Part shown: positions 33,599-41,356 of the stretch, piece after piece | Layout of the letters: each line of letters starts with the position of its first letter | Position numbering within the stretch: position 1 is the stretch's first letter | Assembly: GCA_043763155.1 (NCBI GenBank) | Contig: JAYULW010000080.1 | Location: forward strand, 1-44,727 | DNA: 44,727 bases | Reading direction: 5' to 3' | Source of the DNA: JANYBV01 sp043763155 | Lineage (GTDB): Bacteria; Pseudomonadota; Alphaproteobacteria; Rickettsiales; SXRF01 | Program-made: the position numbers and the translations under genes | The notes under the pieces: model-generated | Database searches by the model: none | Told to the model about the DNA's origin: nothing | What the model saw: the letters and a program-made list of their open reading frames with translations, nothing else

Positions 33599-34919
33599 CA
33601 AACGCATTATCCATGCTGGCCGCATTCGCATCCCGCGAGGTAAGCGGCGCGAGGTCATATTTCGTCTCGATGAATTTCAAAATCGCCGTGCTGTCATACG
33701 TCGTCGAATCCACAAAACCCTTTTTCGCAAACGGCGAAATAATCAGCGTCGGCACGCGAATGCCCGGCCCCCAGCGGTCCACTTTCGGCGGGGCCACATG
33801 GTCGAAAAACCCGCCATTCTCGTCAAACGTCACAATCACCACCGTGCTTTTCCACGTGGGGCTTGCCTCGATTGCGCGCAATATTTTTGTCACATGCACA
33901 TCGCCCGAAGGCACGTTCGCATAGCCCGGATGCATGTTAAACTCGCCGCCCGGCTTGTAAAAAGACACCGCAGGCAACGTGCCGTCCTTAAGCGCATCAA
34001 TGAAATCATCCTCATCCAGCAAATGCTCCGCCCTGCGCGCCGAACCTTCTTCAAAGCCCTTGAAATACACAAACGGCTGGTGATGATACTGAAAAATTTT
34101 ATCGGGGTGGCCTGCATTTGCATCATCCCATCCGCCCGCATACCACGCCCAGCTGATGTGCTTTTCGTCCAGCCTGTCGCCGATGGTGGGCATTTCCTGA
34201 GGCGGCATCAGCCGCGTCGAACCGTTGAGAGCCTTGGGGTGTGGGTTGGCAAACGGAAACAGGGTGCTTACCACATACCCGTCATCGGTCACCATGCCGT
34301 TTTTTAGCACACCCGCCTCGTCAAAACGGTACACCAGCTCCTCCGGTGCATTCTCATACCGCGGCGTGCAGGCGCACACCAGCCAGAAGTGATTCAGCAT
34401 CGAGCTGCCAAACGCCGCATGGAAAAAATGATCCGCCAGCGTGTATTTTTGCGCAAACTTCCAAAGCCCCAGTTTGCTGCCGTCATAATACCCCATGGTC
34501 AGCCCGCCCGCATCCGACACGCTCGCAAACCGGTCCATCTTCCCCTCATGGATCTGTTCCTGCTGGTAGTAAAAATGATGCATCAGGTCGCCCGTCTCAT
34601 CGGTGGCTTTTAAATATTTTTCAATAGCAAACGGCGCATTCGCCATATGCTCCGGAAAACGTTTATCCACAATCGCCGGATGCACCCGCGTGTCCATCAC
34701 CGTCGGTAAATAGGCTAGCGGCGTACCGTCGCGCTCCTTCTGCACCCCCGCCGCGCCCACATTGTCCAGCCCCTCCGCCCCCGGAAAATGCCCGAACAAA
34801 TTATCGAAGCTGTGGTTCTCCAGCGAAATCACGATGATATGGTCAATCTTGTCATAAGGCGTGGCATAAGCAGGCCCCGCCGCAAACGCAAAAACAGAAG
34901 CAAGCAACCATTGGCGCAT
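33591..34919 (-). CDS. Secreted phosphoesterase, phospholipase C / acid phosphatase family
   Basis: A 442-residue exported hydrolase of the AcpA/bacterial phospholipase C family. A signal peptide (MRQWLLASVFAFAAGPAYA) precedes the metal-binding motif HIIVISLENHSFDNLFGHFPG (27-47), where the Glu-Asn pair coordinates the catalytic metal. VIVTFDENGGFFDHVAPP and the IISPFAKKGFVD segment near the C-terminus complete the active site. Whether it cleaves phospholipids or small phosphate esters cannot be told. The ATG at 34919 shares its A with the DUF423 stop (TGATG), so translation is coupled; a longer frame runs through DUF423 and is rejected. The stop lies in a 28-bp palindrome. Confidence 0.92.
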   Translation of the reverse strand: MRQWLLASVFAFAAGPAYATPYDKIDHIIVISLENHSFDNLFGHFPGAEGLDNVGAAGVQKERDGTPLAYLPTVMDTRVHPAIVDKRFPEHMANAPFAIEKYLKATDETGDLMHHFYYQQEQIHEGKMDRFASVSDAGGLTMGYYDGSKLGLWKFAQKYTLADHFFHAAFGSSMLNHFWLVCACTPRYENAPEELVYRFDEAGVLKNGMVTDDGYVVSTLFPFANPHPKALNGSTRLMPPQEMPTIGDRLDEKHISWAWYAGGWDDANAGHPDKIFQYHHQPFVYFKGFEEGSARRAEHLLDEDDFIDALKDGTLPAVSFYKPGGEFNMHPGYANVPSGDVHVTKILRAIEASPTWKSTVVIVTFDENGGFFDHVAPPKVDRWGPGIRVPTLIISPFAKKGFVDSTTYDSTAILKFIETKYDLAPLTSRDANAASMDNAFEP

Positions 34920-35275
34920 CAGAAATATTTCCTTCCCGCAAACGCGGTTGCCACCCATCCCGCAAGCAGCATCATGCCGCCATACGGCGCAAGCATTGAA
35001 GCATCGGGAAGTCCCGTCACCGCGCGCGCATACATAGACCCGCAAAACAGCACTATCCCGCCCGCGAATAACCACCGCGCCACGCTATAGCCGCGCGCCT
35101 CGCGCCCCACCAGCCACAGCAGCGCCAGCGAATGCAGCATCTGGTACACCGAACCCCGGTCGGCATAGCCCGCAAGCTGCTGCAAGCGCATCGCATGCGC
35201 CGCCACCGCCCCCATGCCCACGCCCATAAAGCCCGAAAGCCCCGCCACCAGCTGCCATGTCTTGTGATTAACCAT
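34919..35275 (-). CDS. DUF423 small membrane protein
   Basis: A 118-residue protein with four hydrophobic helices (about 8-28, 42-58, 64-84 and 95-112). GAVAAHAM near the start and the middle segment with QMLHSLALLWL are typical of the DUF423 (YgdD-type) family, whose function is unknown. I chose the ATG at 35275 with AAGGA seven bases upstream; a TTG seven codons earlier extends the frame but is not needed. The stop overlaps the phosphoesterase start (TGATG), forming a two-gene unit. The start is only 13 bp from the possible start of the divergent protease gene. Confidence 0.9.
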   Translation of the reverse strand: MVNHKTWQLVAGLSGFMGVGMGAVAAHAMRLQQLAGYADRGSVYQMLHSLALLWLVGREARGYSVARWLFAGGIVLFCGSMYARAVTGLPDASMLAPYGGMMLLAGWVATAFAGRKYF

Positions 35276-35288
35276 CAGAAAATCCTTT

Positions 35289-36023
35289 ATGGCCAAAAAA
35301 CCTAGAATTTTGCTAGCGTACCAGATACCTTACGAAAAACAACACAGGCTCATCATGCGCTTCTGGGGCTTCATCGCTGTCCTTACCCTGCTGGTCATGG
35401 TCCTCATGTGGCAGTTCCCCTACATGGCGGGCAACACCGACCAGTTCATGAACGTGCTGTATCTGGTATTCCTCATCGCGCTCATCGGCAGCGGCGGCAC
35501 CTTCTCCCGCATGCCCGCCAGCGAAACCACCAAAAATGCCCTGCTCTGGATCGGCATCATCCTGCTGGTAGCACTCGGCTACTCCTTCCGCGCCGACATC
35601 AAAGGCACCCGCCTTTACGGCGCGCTCGTCCCCAGCACCGTGCAAATCACCTCCGAAGGGAGCTTACGCATCAACCGCGCCGAAGACGGCCATTTCCACA
35701 TCGAAGCCGAACTCAACGGCAGCCCCGAAAGCTTCCTGGTGGATACCGGCGCAAGCGACATCGTGCTTTCCGCCCGCGCCGCCACCGCCGCAGGCTACGA
35801 CCCCGACACCCTCAACTACAGCCGCAGCTACAACACCGCCAACGGCGTCGTGCGCGGCGCACCCATCAAGCTCGACACCCTCCTCGTAGGCTCCGTCCTG
35901 CTCAAAAACATTCCCGCCTCCGTAAACCAAGGCGAACTCGACGAATCCCTCCTCGGCATGGCGTTTTTAAATCAATTCAAAAGCTTCCACGTCGAAGACA
36001 ACACCCTGACCCTCTACCCGTAA
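35289..36023 (+). CDS. Membrane-anchored retropepsin-like aspartic protease (TIGR02281-like)
   Basis: A 244-residue protein with three N-terminal hydrophobic helices (about 25-42, 55-70 and 86-99) and a C-terminal retropepsin-like domain. The catalytic motif is SFLVDTGASDIVLS with D152; the flap-region residues and the final LLGMAFLNQFKSF are those of the clan AA single-domain proteases that act as dimers. The protease domain probably faces the periplasm. The Caulobacter polarity protease PerP belongs to this broad type, but no substrate is evident here. The ATG at 35289 has no Shine-Dalgarno and nearly touches DUF423; an internal ATG at 35355, preceded by AGG, is a serious alternative. kbl follows 11 bp later. 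Confidence 0.85.
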   Translation: MAKKPRILLAYQIPYEKQHRLIMRFWGFIAVLTLLVMVLMWQFPYMAGNTDQFMNVLYLVFLIALIGSGGTFSRMPASETTKNALLWIGIILLVALGYSFRADIKGTRLYGALVPSTVQITSEGSLRINRAEDGHFHIEAELNGSPESFLVDTGASDIVLSARAATAAGYDPDTLNYSRSYNTANGVVRGAPIKLDTLLVGSVLLKNIPASVNQGELDESLLGMAFLNQFKSFHVEDNTLTLYP

Positions 36024-36034
36024 GGAAAAGCGAT

Positions 36035-37219
36035 ATGACTGACTTCGTGCAAAGCCTGCAAGCCGACCTCGCCACCATGGAAAATTCCGGCACGCTCAAA
36101 AAATTCCGCCACATCCAAACCCCCATGGACACGCAAGTGACCATGGAAGAATCCGGCAAAGCCCTAGTCCTCAGCTCCAACAATTACCTAGGCCTCGCCA
36201 ACCACCCCGAAGTCATCGAAGCAGGCGTCGCCGCCCTCAAAAAATATGGCGCAGGCACCGCCAGCGTGCGCTTCATCTGCGGCACCTTCACCATCCACGA
36301 ACAAATCGAAAAAGCCCTCGCCACCCTCCACCGCACCGAAGCTGCGCTCACGTATGTTTCCTGCTGGGCCGCCAACACCGGCCTCATGCCCAGCATCGCC
36401 GGCGCCGAAGACGTGCTGGTGTCCGACGCCCTAAACCACGCCTCCCTCATTGACGGCTGCCGCATGGCCAAAGCCAAACGCCTCGTCTACAAACACTCCG
36501 ACATGCAAGATTTGGAAACGAAGCTCAAAGAGGCGTCAAGCGCCCGGCGCTTGTTTATTGTTACCGATGGTGTGTTCTCCATGGAAGGCGACATCGTAAA
36601 CCTCCCCGGCGTCGTAAAACTGGCCAAACAATATAACGCCACCATCATCCTGGATGATTCCCACGGCGTCGGCGTCATGGGCAAAACCGGCCGCGGCTGC
36701 GCCGAGCATTACGACCTCGAGCGCGATGTCGCCATCACCACCGGCACCCTCGGCAAAGCCCTCGGCGGTGCCGCTGGCGGCTATGTCGCAGGCCCCCAAG
36801 CCCTCATAGACTACCTCCAGCAAACCTCCCGCCCCCAACTCTTCTCCAATGCCCTGCCCGCCACCATCGCAGGCAGCGCCATGAAAGCCATCGAAATCCT
36901 AACCCGCGAACCCGAACGCATCACCCGCCTCCACACCCTCACCGCCATGATGCGCAACGGCCTGAAAGCCCGCGGCTTCACCCCCCTAGAAGGCGAATCC
37001 GCCATCGTCCCCCTAATCGTCGGCGAAACCTCCTTCGCCATCAAAATGAGCCAAGCCATGCTCGAAGAAGGCATCTTCATCACCGGCTTCGGCCACCCCG
37101 TAGTCCCCGAAGGCCACGCCCGCCTCCGCATCCAAATTTCTGCGAGCTTGACGGATGAGCAGATTGAATTCGCACTAGATAAGTTTGAGAAGGTGGGGAA
37201 GAAGCTTGGGGTTATATAA
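36035..37219 (+). CDS. kbl: 2-amino-3-ketobutyrate CoA ligase (glycine C-acetyltransferase)
   Basis: A 394-residue PLP enzyme of the alpha-oxoamine synthase family that splits 2-amino-3-oxobutyrate with CoA into glycine and acetyl-CoA. The KBL-specific SSNNYLGLANHP and SVRFICGT segments, the ring-stacking histidine H135 (DALNHASLIDG), the DDSHGVG motif (D207, H210), and the PLP lysine K241 in GTLGKALGGAAGGY are present. AAGGA precedes the ATG by eight bases. The usual partner, threonine dehydrogenase (tdh), is not adjacent. A related activity such as 5-aminolevulinate synthase is less likely given the KBL-type residues. Confidence 0.93.
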   Translation: MTDFVQSLQADLATMENSGTLKKFRHIQTPMDTQVTMEESGKALVLSSNNYLGLANHPEVIEAGVAALKKYGAGTASVRFICGTFTIHEQIEKALATLHRTEAALTYVSCWAANTGLMPSIAGAEDVLVSDALNHASLIDGCRMAKAKRLVYKHSDMQDLETKLKEASSARRLFIVTDGVFSMEGDIVNLPGVVKLAKQYNATIILDDSHGVGVMGKTGRGCAEHYDLERDVAITTGTLGKALGGAAGGYVAGPQALIDYLQQTSRPQLFSNALPATIAGSAMKAIEILTREPERITRLHTLTAMMRNGLKARGFTPLEGESAIVPLIVGETSFAIKMSQAMLEEGIFITGFGHPVVPEGHARLRIQISASLTDEQIEFALDKFEKVGKKLGVI

Positions 37220-37278
37220 TTTTTCTACCCCAGTGCTAATAAACGAAGTAATATAGAGCAAAATAAAGCGGAGTAGGT

Positions 37279-38121
37279 ATGAACGACGTGGAAATTAAAC
37301 CAGTAAATTCTTTTGAATCTATAAAGCGAATTGACCCATCTGGCGGAGAATATTGGTCAGGTCGTGATATGGCAAAAACTTTGCAATATAACGATTGGCG
37401 GAATTTTGCAGCAGTAATTCAAAAAGCAATAAAATCGTGCCAAACAGCTGGAATTACGACAGAAAACCATTTCGATGAAACCACCGAAATGGTTCAGGTA
37501 GGCTCTGGAGCAATCAGGGAAGTCGATAATTATTATTTATCACGCTATGCCTGCTATTTAATTATTCAAAATGCAGACCCTACAAAGGATGTTGTTGCAG
37601 CAGGCCAAACATACTTTGCTGTACAAACGCGCAAACAAGAAATAGCGGAAGACCAGCTATCTCAAATGGATGAAGACCAGAAGCGCTTAATGCTTCGGGA
37701 AGAAATGAAAGTGCATAATAAAAATTTAGCCAGCGCGGCTAAAAATGCAGGTGTGATACGCCCATTAGATTATGCCATCTTCCAAGACCATGGCTACAGA
37801 GGTTTATATGGTGGGCTAGGCATGAAAGATATTCATAGCCACAAGGGTCTAAAGAAGAGTCAGCAGATATTAGACCATATGGGTAGCACTGAGTTAGCGG
37901 CTAATCTTTTCCGTGCAACTCAAACTGAAGAAAAGTTACGTCGTGATAAAATCACCCATAAAACTGCTGCAAATAAAGCCCATTTAGAAGTTGGACAAAA
38001 GGTGCGTCAAACTATTATGGAATTAGGTGGAACAATGCCAGAACAGTTGCCTGTAGCCGAATGCATCAAGAAAGTAGGACGTAAAGCACAAAAGGCAATA
38101 AAAGAGTCTTCAGAAAGCTAA
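37279..38121 (+). CDS. dinD: DNA-damage-inducible protein D (DinD), probably acquired
   Basis: A 280-residue protein closely resembling E. coli DinD along its length, for example SRYACYLIIQNADP, AAGQTYFAVQTRKQE, FQDHGYRGLYGGL and GSTELAANLFRATQTEEK. E. coli DinD is LexA-controlled and inhibits RecA filament activity in vitro. Base use differs sharply from its neighbours: a sampled 60-base line of this gene (37681) has 25 G+C, against 38 in a line of uup (38641). AT-rich codons such as TTA, ATA and AAA are common. Together these suggest horizontal transfer. GGAG lies upstream of the ATG; no LexA box of the E. coli or alphaproteobacterial type was seen in the 59-bp upstream gap. The stop directly abuts that of uup. 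Confidence 0.93.
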   Translation: MNDVEIKPVNSFESIKRIDPSGGEYWSGRDMAKTLQYNDWRNFAAVIQKAIKSCQTAGITTENHFDETTEMVQVGSGAIREVDNYYLSRYACYLIIQNADPTKDVVAAGQTYFAVQTRKQEIAEDQLSQMDEDQKRLMLREEMKVHNKNLASAAKNAGVIRPLDYAIFQDHGYRGLYGGLGMKDIHSHKGLKKSQQILDHMGSTELAANLFRATQTEEKLRRDKITHKTAANKAHLEVGQKVRQTIMELGGTMPEQLPVAECIKKVGRKAQKAIKESSES

Positions 38122-39990
38122 TTAGCTCGCACTCAAACGCAATTCTTCAAGTTCCAGCCATCTACTTTCTGCAGCCTCTAATTCGCTTTGTGCACGTCCC
38201 AGCCTGCGGCTAGACGCGTCAAATACATCCGGTGATTTGGTATAAAGGTCGGCATCAGCCAGCGTCATCTTCAGCGCCTCAATCTCCGCTTCCAGCGCAG
38301 CCATTCTGCCCGGTAATTTCTCAAGCTCATGCACGAGTTTAAAAGTCATTTTCGACTTCGCAGGTGCGGGTTTCTCTTCCACAATAACCGCGCTCACCGT
38401 AGCGGCCGCTGCACGTCGCTCTGCTTGTGTGGGCTTGGTGGGTTTTTCTTTTTCGCGTTTGGCTTTTAGGTAATCGGTGTAGCCGCCGATGGTGGCGTCA
38501 ACTTTGGTGTCGCCTTCGAAGGCGAGGACTTCGGTGACCGTGCGGTCGAGGAAGTCGCGGTCGTGGCTTACCACCAGAAGGGTGCCAGTGTAATCGCACA
38601 GCATTTCCTGCAACATGTCCAGCGTGTCCATGTCGAGGTCGTTGGTGGGCTCGTCGAGGATGAGCACGTTGCCGGGGTTGGTGAGCAGCTTGGCGAGCAT
38701 CAGGCGGTTTTGCTGGCCGCCCGAAAGCGTGCTCACGCGGTCGCGGGCGATGCGCGGGTCGAACAGGAAATCCTTGAGATAGCCGCACACATGCTGTGGG
38801 CGTGGTTTGTCGCCGCTGCCGAGGAACACATAATCGCCGCCATTGGGGCACAGCGTGTCCCACAGCGTTTTGTTGGGGTTCAGGTTCACGCGGTTCTGGT
38901 CGAAATATGCAATCTCGATGGTCTTGCCGCGCTTCACGATGCCGCTATCGGCCTCCAGCTCGCCCGTGAGCAGCTTGATGAAGGTGGACTTGCCCGAACC
39001 ATTCTTGCCGATGATGCCGATGCGGTCGCCGCGCGTAATGCGCAAATTAAAATCCTCAAGGATGGGCAGCTTTTTGCCGTCGCGCGTGAAGGATTTTTCC
39101 ACATGCTTGAATTCCACAATCACCTTGCTGGCCTGCGCCGGGCTCATCTGCTCCAGCTCGATATGGCGCAGGCGCTGCGCATGCGCGGCCTTCTCGCCTT
39201 TGAGTTTATCGCGCAGGCGGAACAGCTCGTTCAGGCGGCGAATGTTGCGCTTGCGCCGCCCCGTGACGCCCCCTTGCGTCCAGTCCACTTCCGCGGCGAG
39301 TTTCTTCTGCATGTTTTGCAGCTCCCGCGCTTCCTGCTCCACAATCGCTTCCTGCCACTCCTCAAACCCCGCATACCCGCCGGGGCACACGCGAATCCGC
39401 CCCCGGTCAATCCAGAACACTTTGCGCGATATGGCCTTCAGGAACGCGCGGTCATGGCTCACGCACACCAGCGCCCCGCGATAGCCCGCAAGATAGCCTT
39501 CCAGCCATTCAATGGCCGCTAAATCCAGATGGTTCGTCGGCTCGTCGAGCAGTAGCACATCCGGCTCGCTCACCAATGCGCGTGCCAGCGCCGCACGGCG
39601 CAACTGCCCGCCCGAAAGCGTGCCCATGGTGGCATTGGGGTTAATGTCGAGCGGCTCGATGATGATGTCGGCGAGGTGATGCCGCGCTTCCGTCTGGTCG
39701 TCGTCATTCAGGCCCGAAAGCACAAACGCCTTCACCTTGTCGTCGGCCTTGAACGGAACACTCTGCGCAAGATACCCAATGGTGATGCCCGGCAGCTGGA
39801 AACGCTCGCCAAGGTCCTGCTCCAGCTCGCCCGTAATCAGTTTCATCAGCGTGGTTTTGCCCGCGCCGTTTTTGCCGATAAGGCACACCTTGTCGCCCTC
39901 GCAGATATGGATGCGCAAATCCTCGAACAAGGGTTTGCCGCCATAGCTAAGGGTGATGCCATCAAGACTGATAAGGACGCGGTCGGCCAT
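38122..39990 (-). CDS. uup: ABC-F ATPase, Uup-type
   Basis: A 622-residue soluble protein with two ABC ATPase domains and no membrane segment. The first Walker A is GKNGAGKTT at 39-47, with signature LSGGQLRRAALARAL and Walker B VLLLDEPTNHLD. The second has GKNGSGKST near 340, LSGGQQNRLMLAKLL and VLILDEPTNDLD. Between them lies the charged linker of ABC-F proteins. The C-terminal extension (about 510-622) includes a basic Lys/Pro stretch and a coiled coil (LEKLPGRMAALEAEIEALK), the hallmark of Uup, which acts on ribosomes and branched DNA. It converges on dinD with no gap and is divergent from folC across 45 bp. Confidence 0.92.
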   Translation of the reverse strand: MADRVLISLDGITLSYGGKPLFEDLRIHICEGDKVCLIGKNGAGKTTLMKLITGELEQDLGERFQLPGITIGYLAQSVPFKADDKVKAFVLSGLNDDDQTEARHHLADIIIEPLDINPNATMGTLSGGQLRRAALARALVSEPDVLLLDEPTNHLDLAAIEWLEGYLAGYRGALVCVSHDRAFLKAISRKVFWIDRGRIRVCPGGYAGFEEWQEAIVEQEARELQNMQKKLAAEVDWTQGGVTGRRKRNIRRLNELFRLRDKLKGEKAAHAQRLRHIELEQMSPAQASKVIVEFKHVEKSFTRDGKKLPILEDFNLRITRGDRIGIIGKNGSGKSTFIKLLTGELEADSGIVKRGKTIEIAYFDQNRVNLNPNKTLWDTLCPNGGDYVFLGSGDKPRPQHVCGYLKDFLFDPRIARDRVSTLSGGQQNRLMLAKLLTNPGNVLILDEPTNDLDMDTLDMLQEMLCDYTGTLLVVSHDRDFLDRTVTEVLAFEGDTKVDATIGGYTDYLKAKREKEKPTKPTQAERRAAAATVSAVIVEEKPAPAKSKMTFKLVHELEKLPGRMAALEAEIEALKMTLADADLYTKSPDVFDASSRRLGRAQSELEAAESRWLELEELRLSAS

Positions 39991-40035
39991 AGCCGCGCAT
40001 TAAGGCTTGAGGCGCACTCTTTTACAAGCGATAAT

Positions 40036-41355
40036 ATGCAACTAAACCCACCCAAACCAAACGCCATGAGCAGCCCAAAAACACCTGATTCCCCGTACCT
40101 TACCATGCCCCACTGGCCGACCATGCTGTTCGACGACAGACCCGGCAGCCCCTTGGAGCGCACCCAAGAGCTACTGGCCAAGCTTAAAAACCCTGAAAAA
40201 TCGTTGCCCCCCGTCGTGCATGTGGCAGGCACAAACGGCAAAGGTTCCACCATCGCCTTCCTGCGCGCAATCCTGGAGTCCGCAGGCCTGAAAGTGCATG
40301 CCTACACCAGCCCGCATTTGCACCGCTTCAACGAACGCATCGTAGTGGCCAGCCGTGAAATTTCCGACACCGAACTCTTCACCTGCATAGAGGCCGCCCG
40401 CCTCGCCGCAGGGGGCACGTCTTATAGCCTGTTCGAAGGCACCACCGCCGCAGCGCTCTGGGCCTTCGCCCAAACGCCCGCCGACATCGTGCTGCTGGAA
40501 ACCGGGGCAGGGGGCCGCTTCGACCCCACCAACGTAATTGAAAAACCGGCCCTCACCATCATCACCACCATCAGCCCCGACCACATGGATATCCTCGGCC
40601 ACACCCTCTCCGAAATCGCATGGCACAAAGCAGGCATTTTGCGCGCCGATGTTCCCAGCATCATCAGCTTCCAATCCCCCGAAGTGCATGACGTGCTAAA
40701 CGCCGAGATGGGTAACTTAGGTGCCATCCCCTGCATCTACGGCACCCACTGGCGCGTGCAAAAGACGGAGGCTGGTATGCGCTACAGCAACGCCGACGGC
40801 AACTTCGCGCTGCCCGCGCCTGTGCTGCTCGGCCCCCACCAATATGTAAACGCAGGCAACGCAATCACCGCCGCCACCATCCTCGATTTCGACATCGGCG
40901 AACAACACGTCATCGCTGGTCTGCAAAACGCCCACTGGCCCGCACGTCTCGAAAAAATCACCGCCGGTCCCCGCGCAAAACTCCTGCCCGAAGGCTGGGA
41001 GCTCTGGGTGGACGGCGGCCACAACATGGCCGCAGGCCACACCCTCGCCGCCCACATCGAAGACGCATGGACGGACAAACCCACCCACATCATCTTCGGC
41101 ACCACCCAAGGCAAAGATATTTTGAGCCTGCTCGCCCCGCTCGCAGGAAGAGTGGAAAAAATAATCGCCATCCCCGTCATTTCCGAGCCCAAAAGCTACA
41201 GCGCCGCTGCTATTCTGGAACAGATGCAACCCACCGGCTGCCCTATCGAATCCGCCGAAAGCGTTGAAGACGCTATTGAAAAAATTACCGCGGGCGCGCC
41301 TGCGGCGCGCATCCTTATTTTCGGTTCCCTCTATTTGCGGGTGCTTGTCGCGTAA
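40036..41355 (+). CDS. folC: Bifunctional dihydrofolate / folylpolyglutamate synthase
   Basis: A 439-residue Mur-ligase-type enzyme that adds glutamate to dihydropteroate and to reduced folates. The P-loop VAGTNGKGST is near residues 60-69; SPHLHRFNERI is the family signature; ETGAGGRFDPTNV, ISPDHMDILG and the C-terminal WVDGGHNMAAG follow. The ATG at 40036 is chosen for length; a second ATG at 40066 is possible, and neither has a strong Shine-Dalgarno. It is divergent from uup. The stop lies one base from the permease stop on the other strand (TAAGCTA). Confidence 0.94.
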   Translation: MQLNPPKPNAMSSPKTPDSPYLTMPHWPTMLFDDRPGSPLERTQELLAKLKNPEKSLPPVVHVAGTNGKGSTIAFLRAILESAGLKVHAYTSPHLHRFNERIVVASREISDTELFTCIEAARLAAGGTSYSLFEGTTAAALWAFAQTPADIVLLETGAGGRFDPTNVIEKPALTIITTISPDHMDILGHTLSEIAWHKAGILRADVPSIISFQSPEVHDVLNAEMGNLGAIPCIYGTHWRVQKTEAGMRYSNADGNFALPAPVLLGPHQYVNAGNAITAATILDFDIGEQHVIAGLQNAHWPARLEKITAGPRAKLLPEGWELWVDGGHNMAAGHTLAAHIEDAWTDKPTHIIFGTTQGKDILSLLAPLAGRVEKIIAIPVISEPKSYSAAAILEQMQPTGCPIESAESVEDAIEKITAGAPAARILIFGSLYLRVLVA

Positions 41356-41356
41356 G

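Noticed and set aside
34920..35075. N-terminal extension of the phosphoesterase frame through DUF423
   Set aside because: The start at 34919 gives a normal signal peptide right at the N-terminus; the extension is Cys/Arg-rich and overlaps the DUF423 gene.
37220..37278. LexA box upstream of dinD
   Set aside because: Neither a CTGT-N8-ACAG type site nor a GTTC/GAAC-N7 repeat was seen in the gap.
38563..39522. A 319-codon plus-strand frame antisense to uup
   Set aside because: Uup has intact ABC motifs throughout on the other strand; the antisense frame has none.
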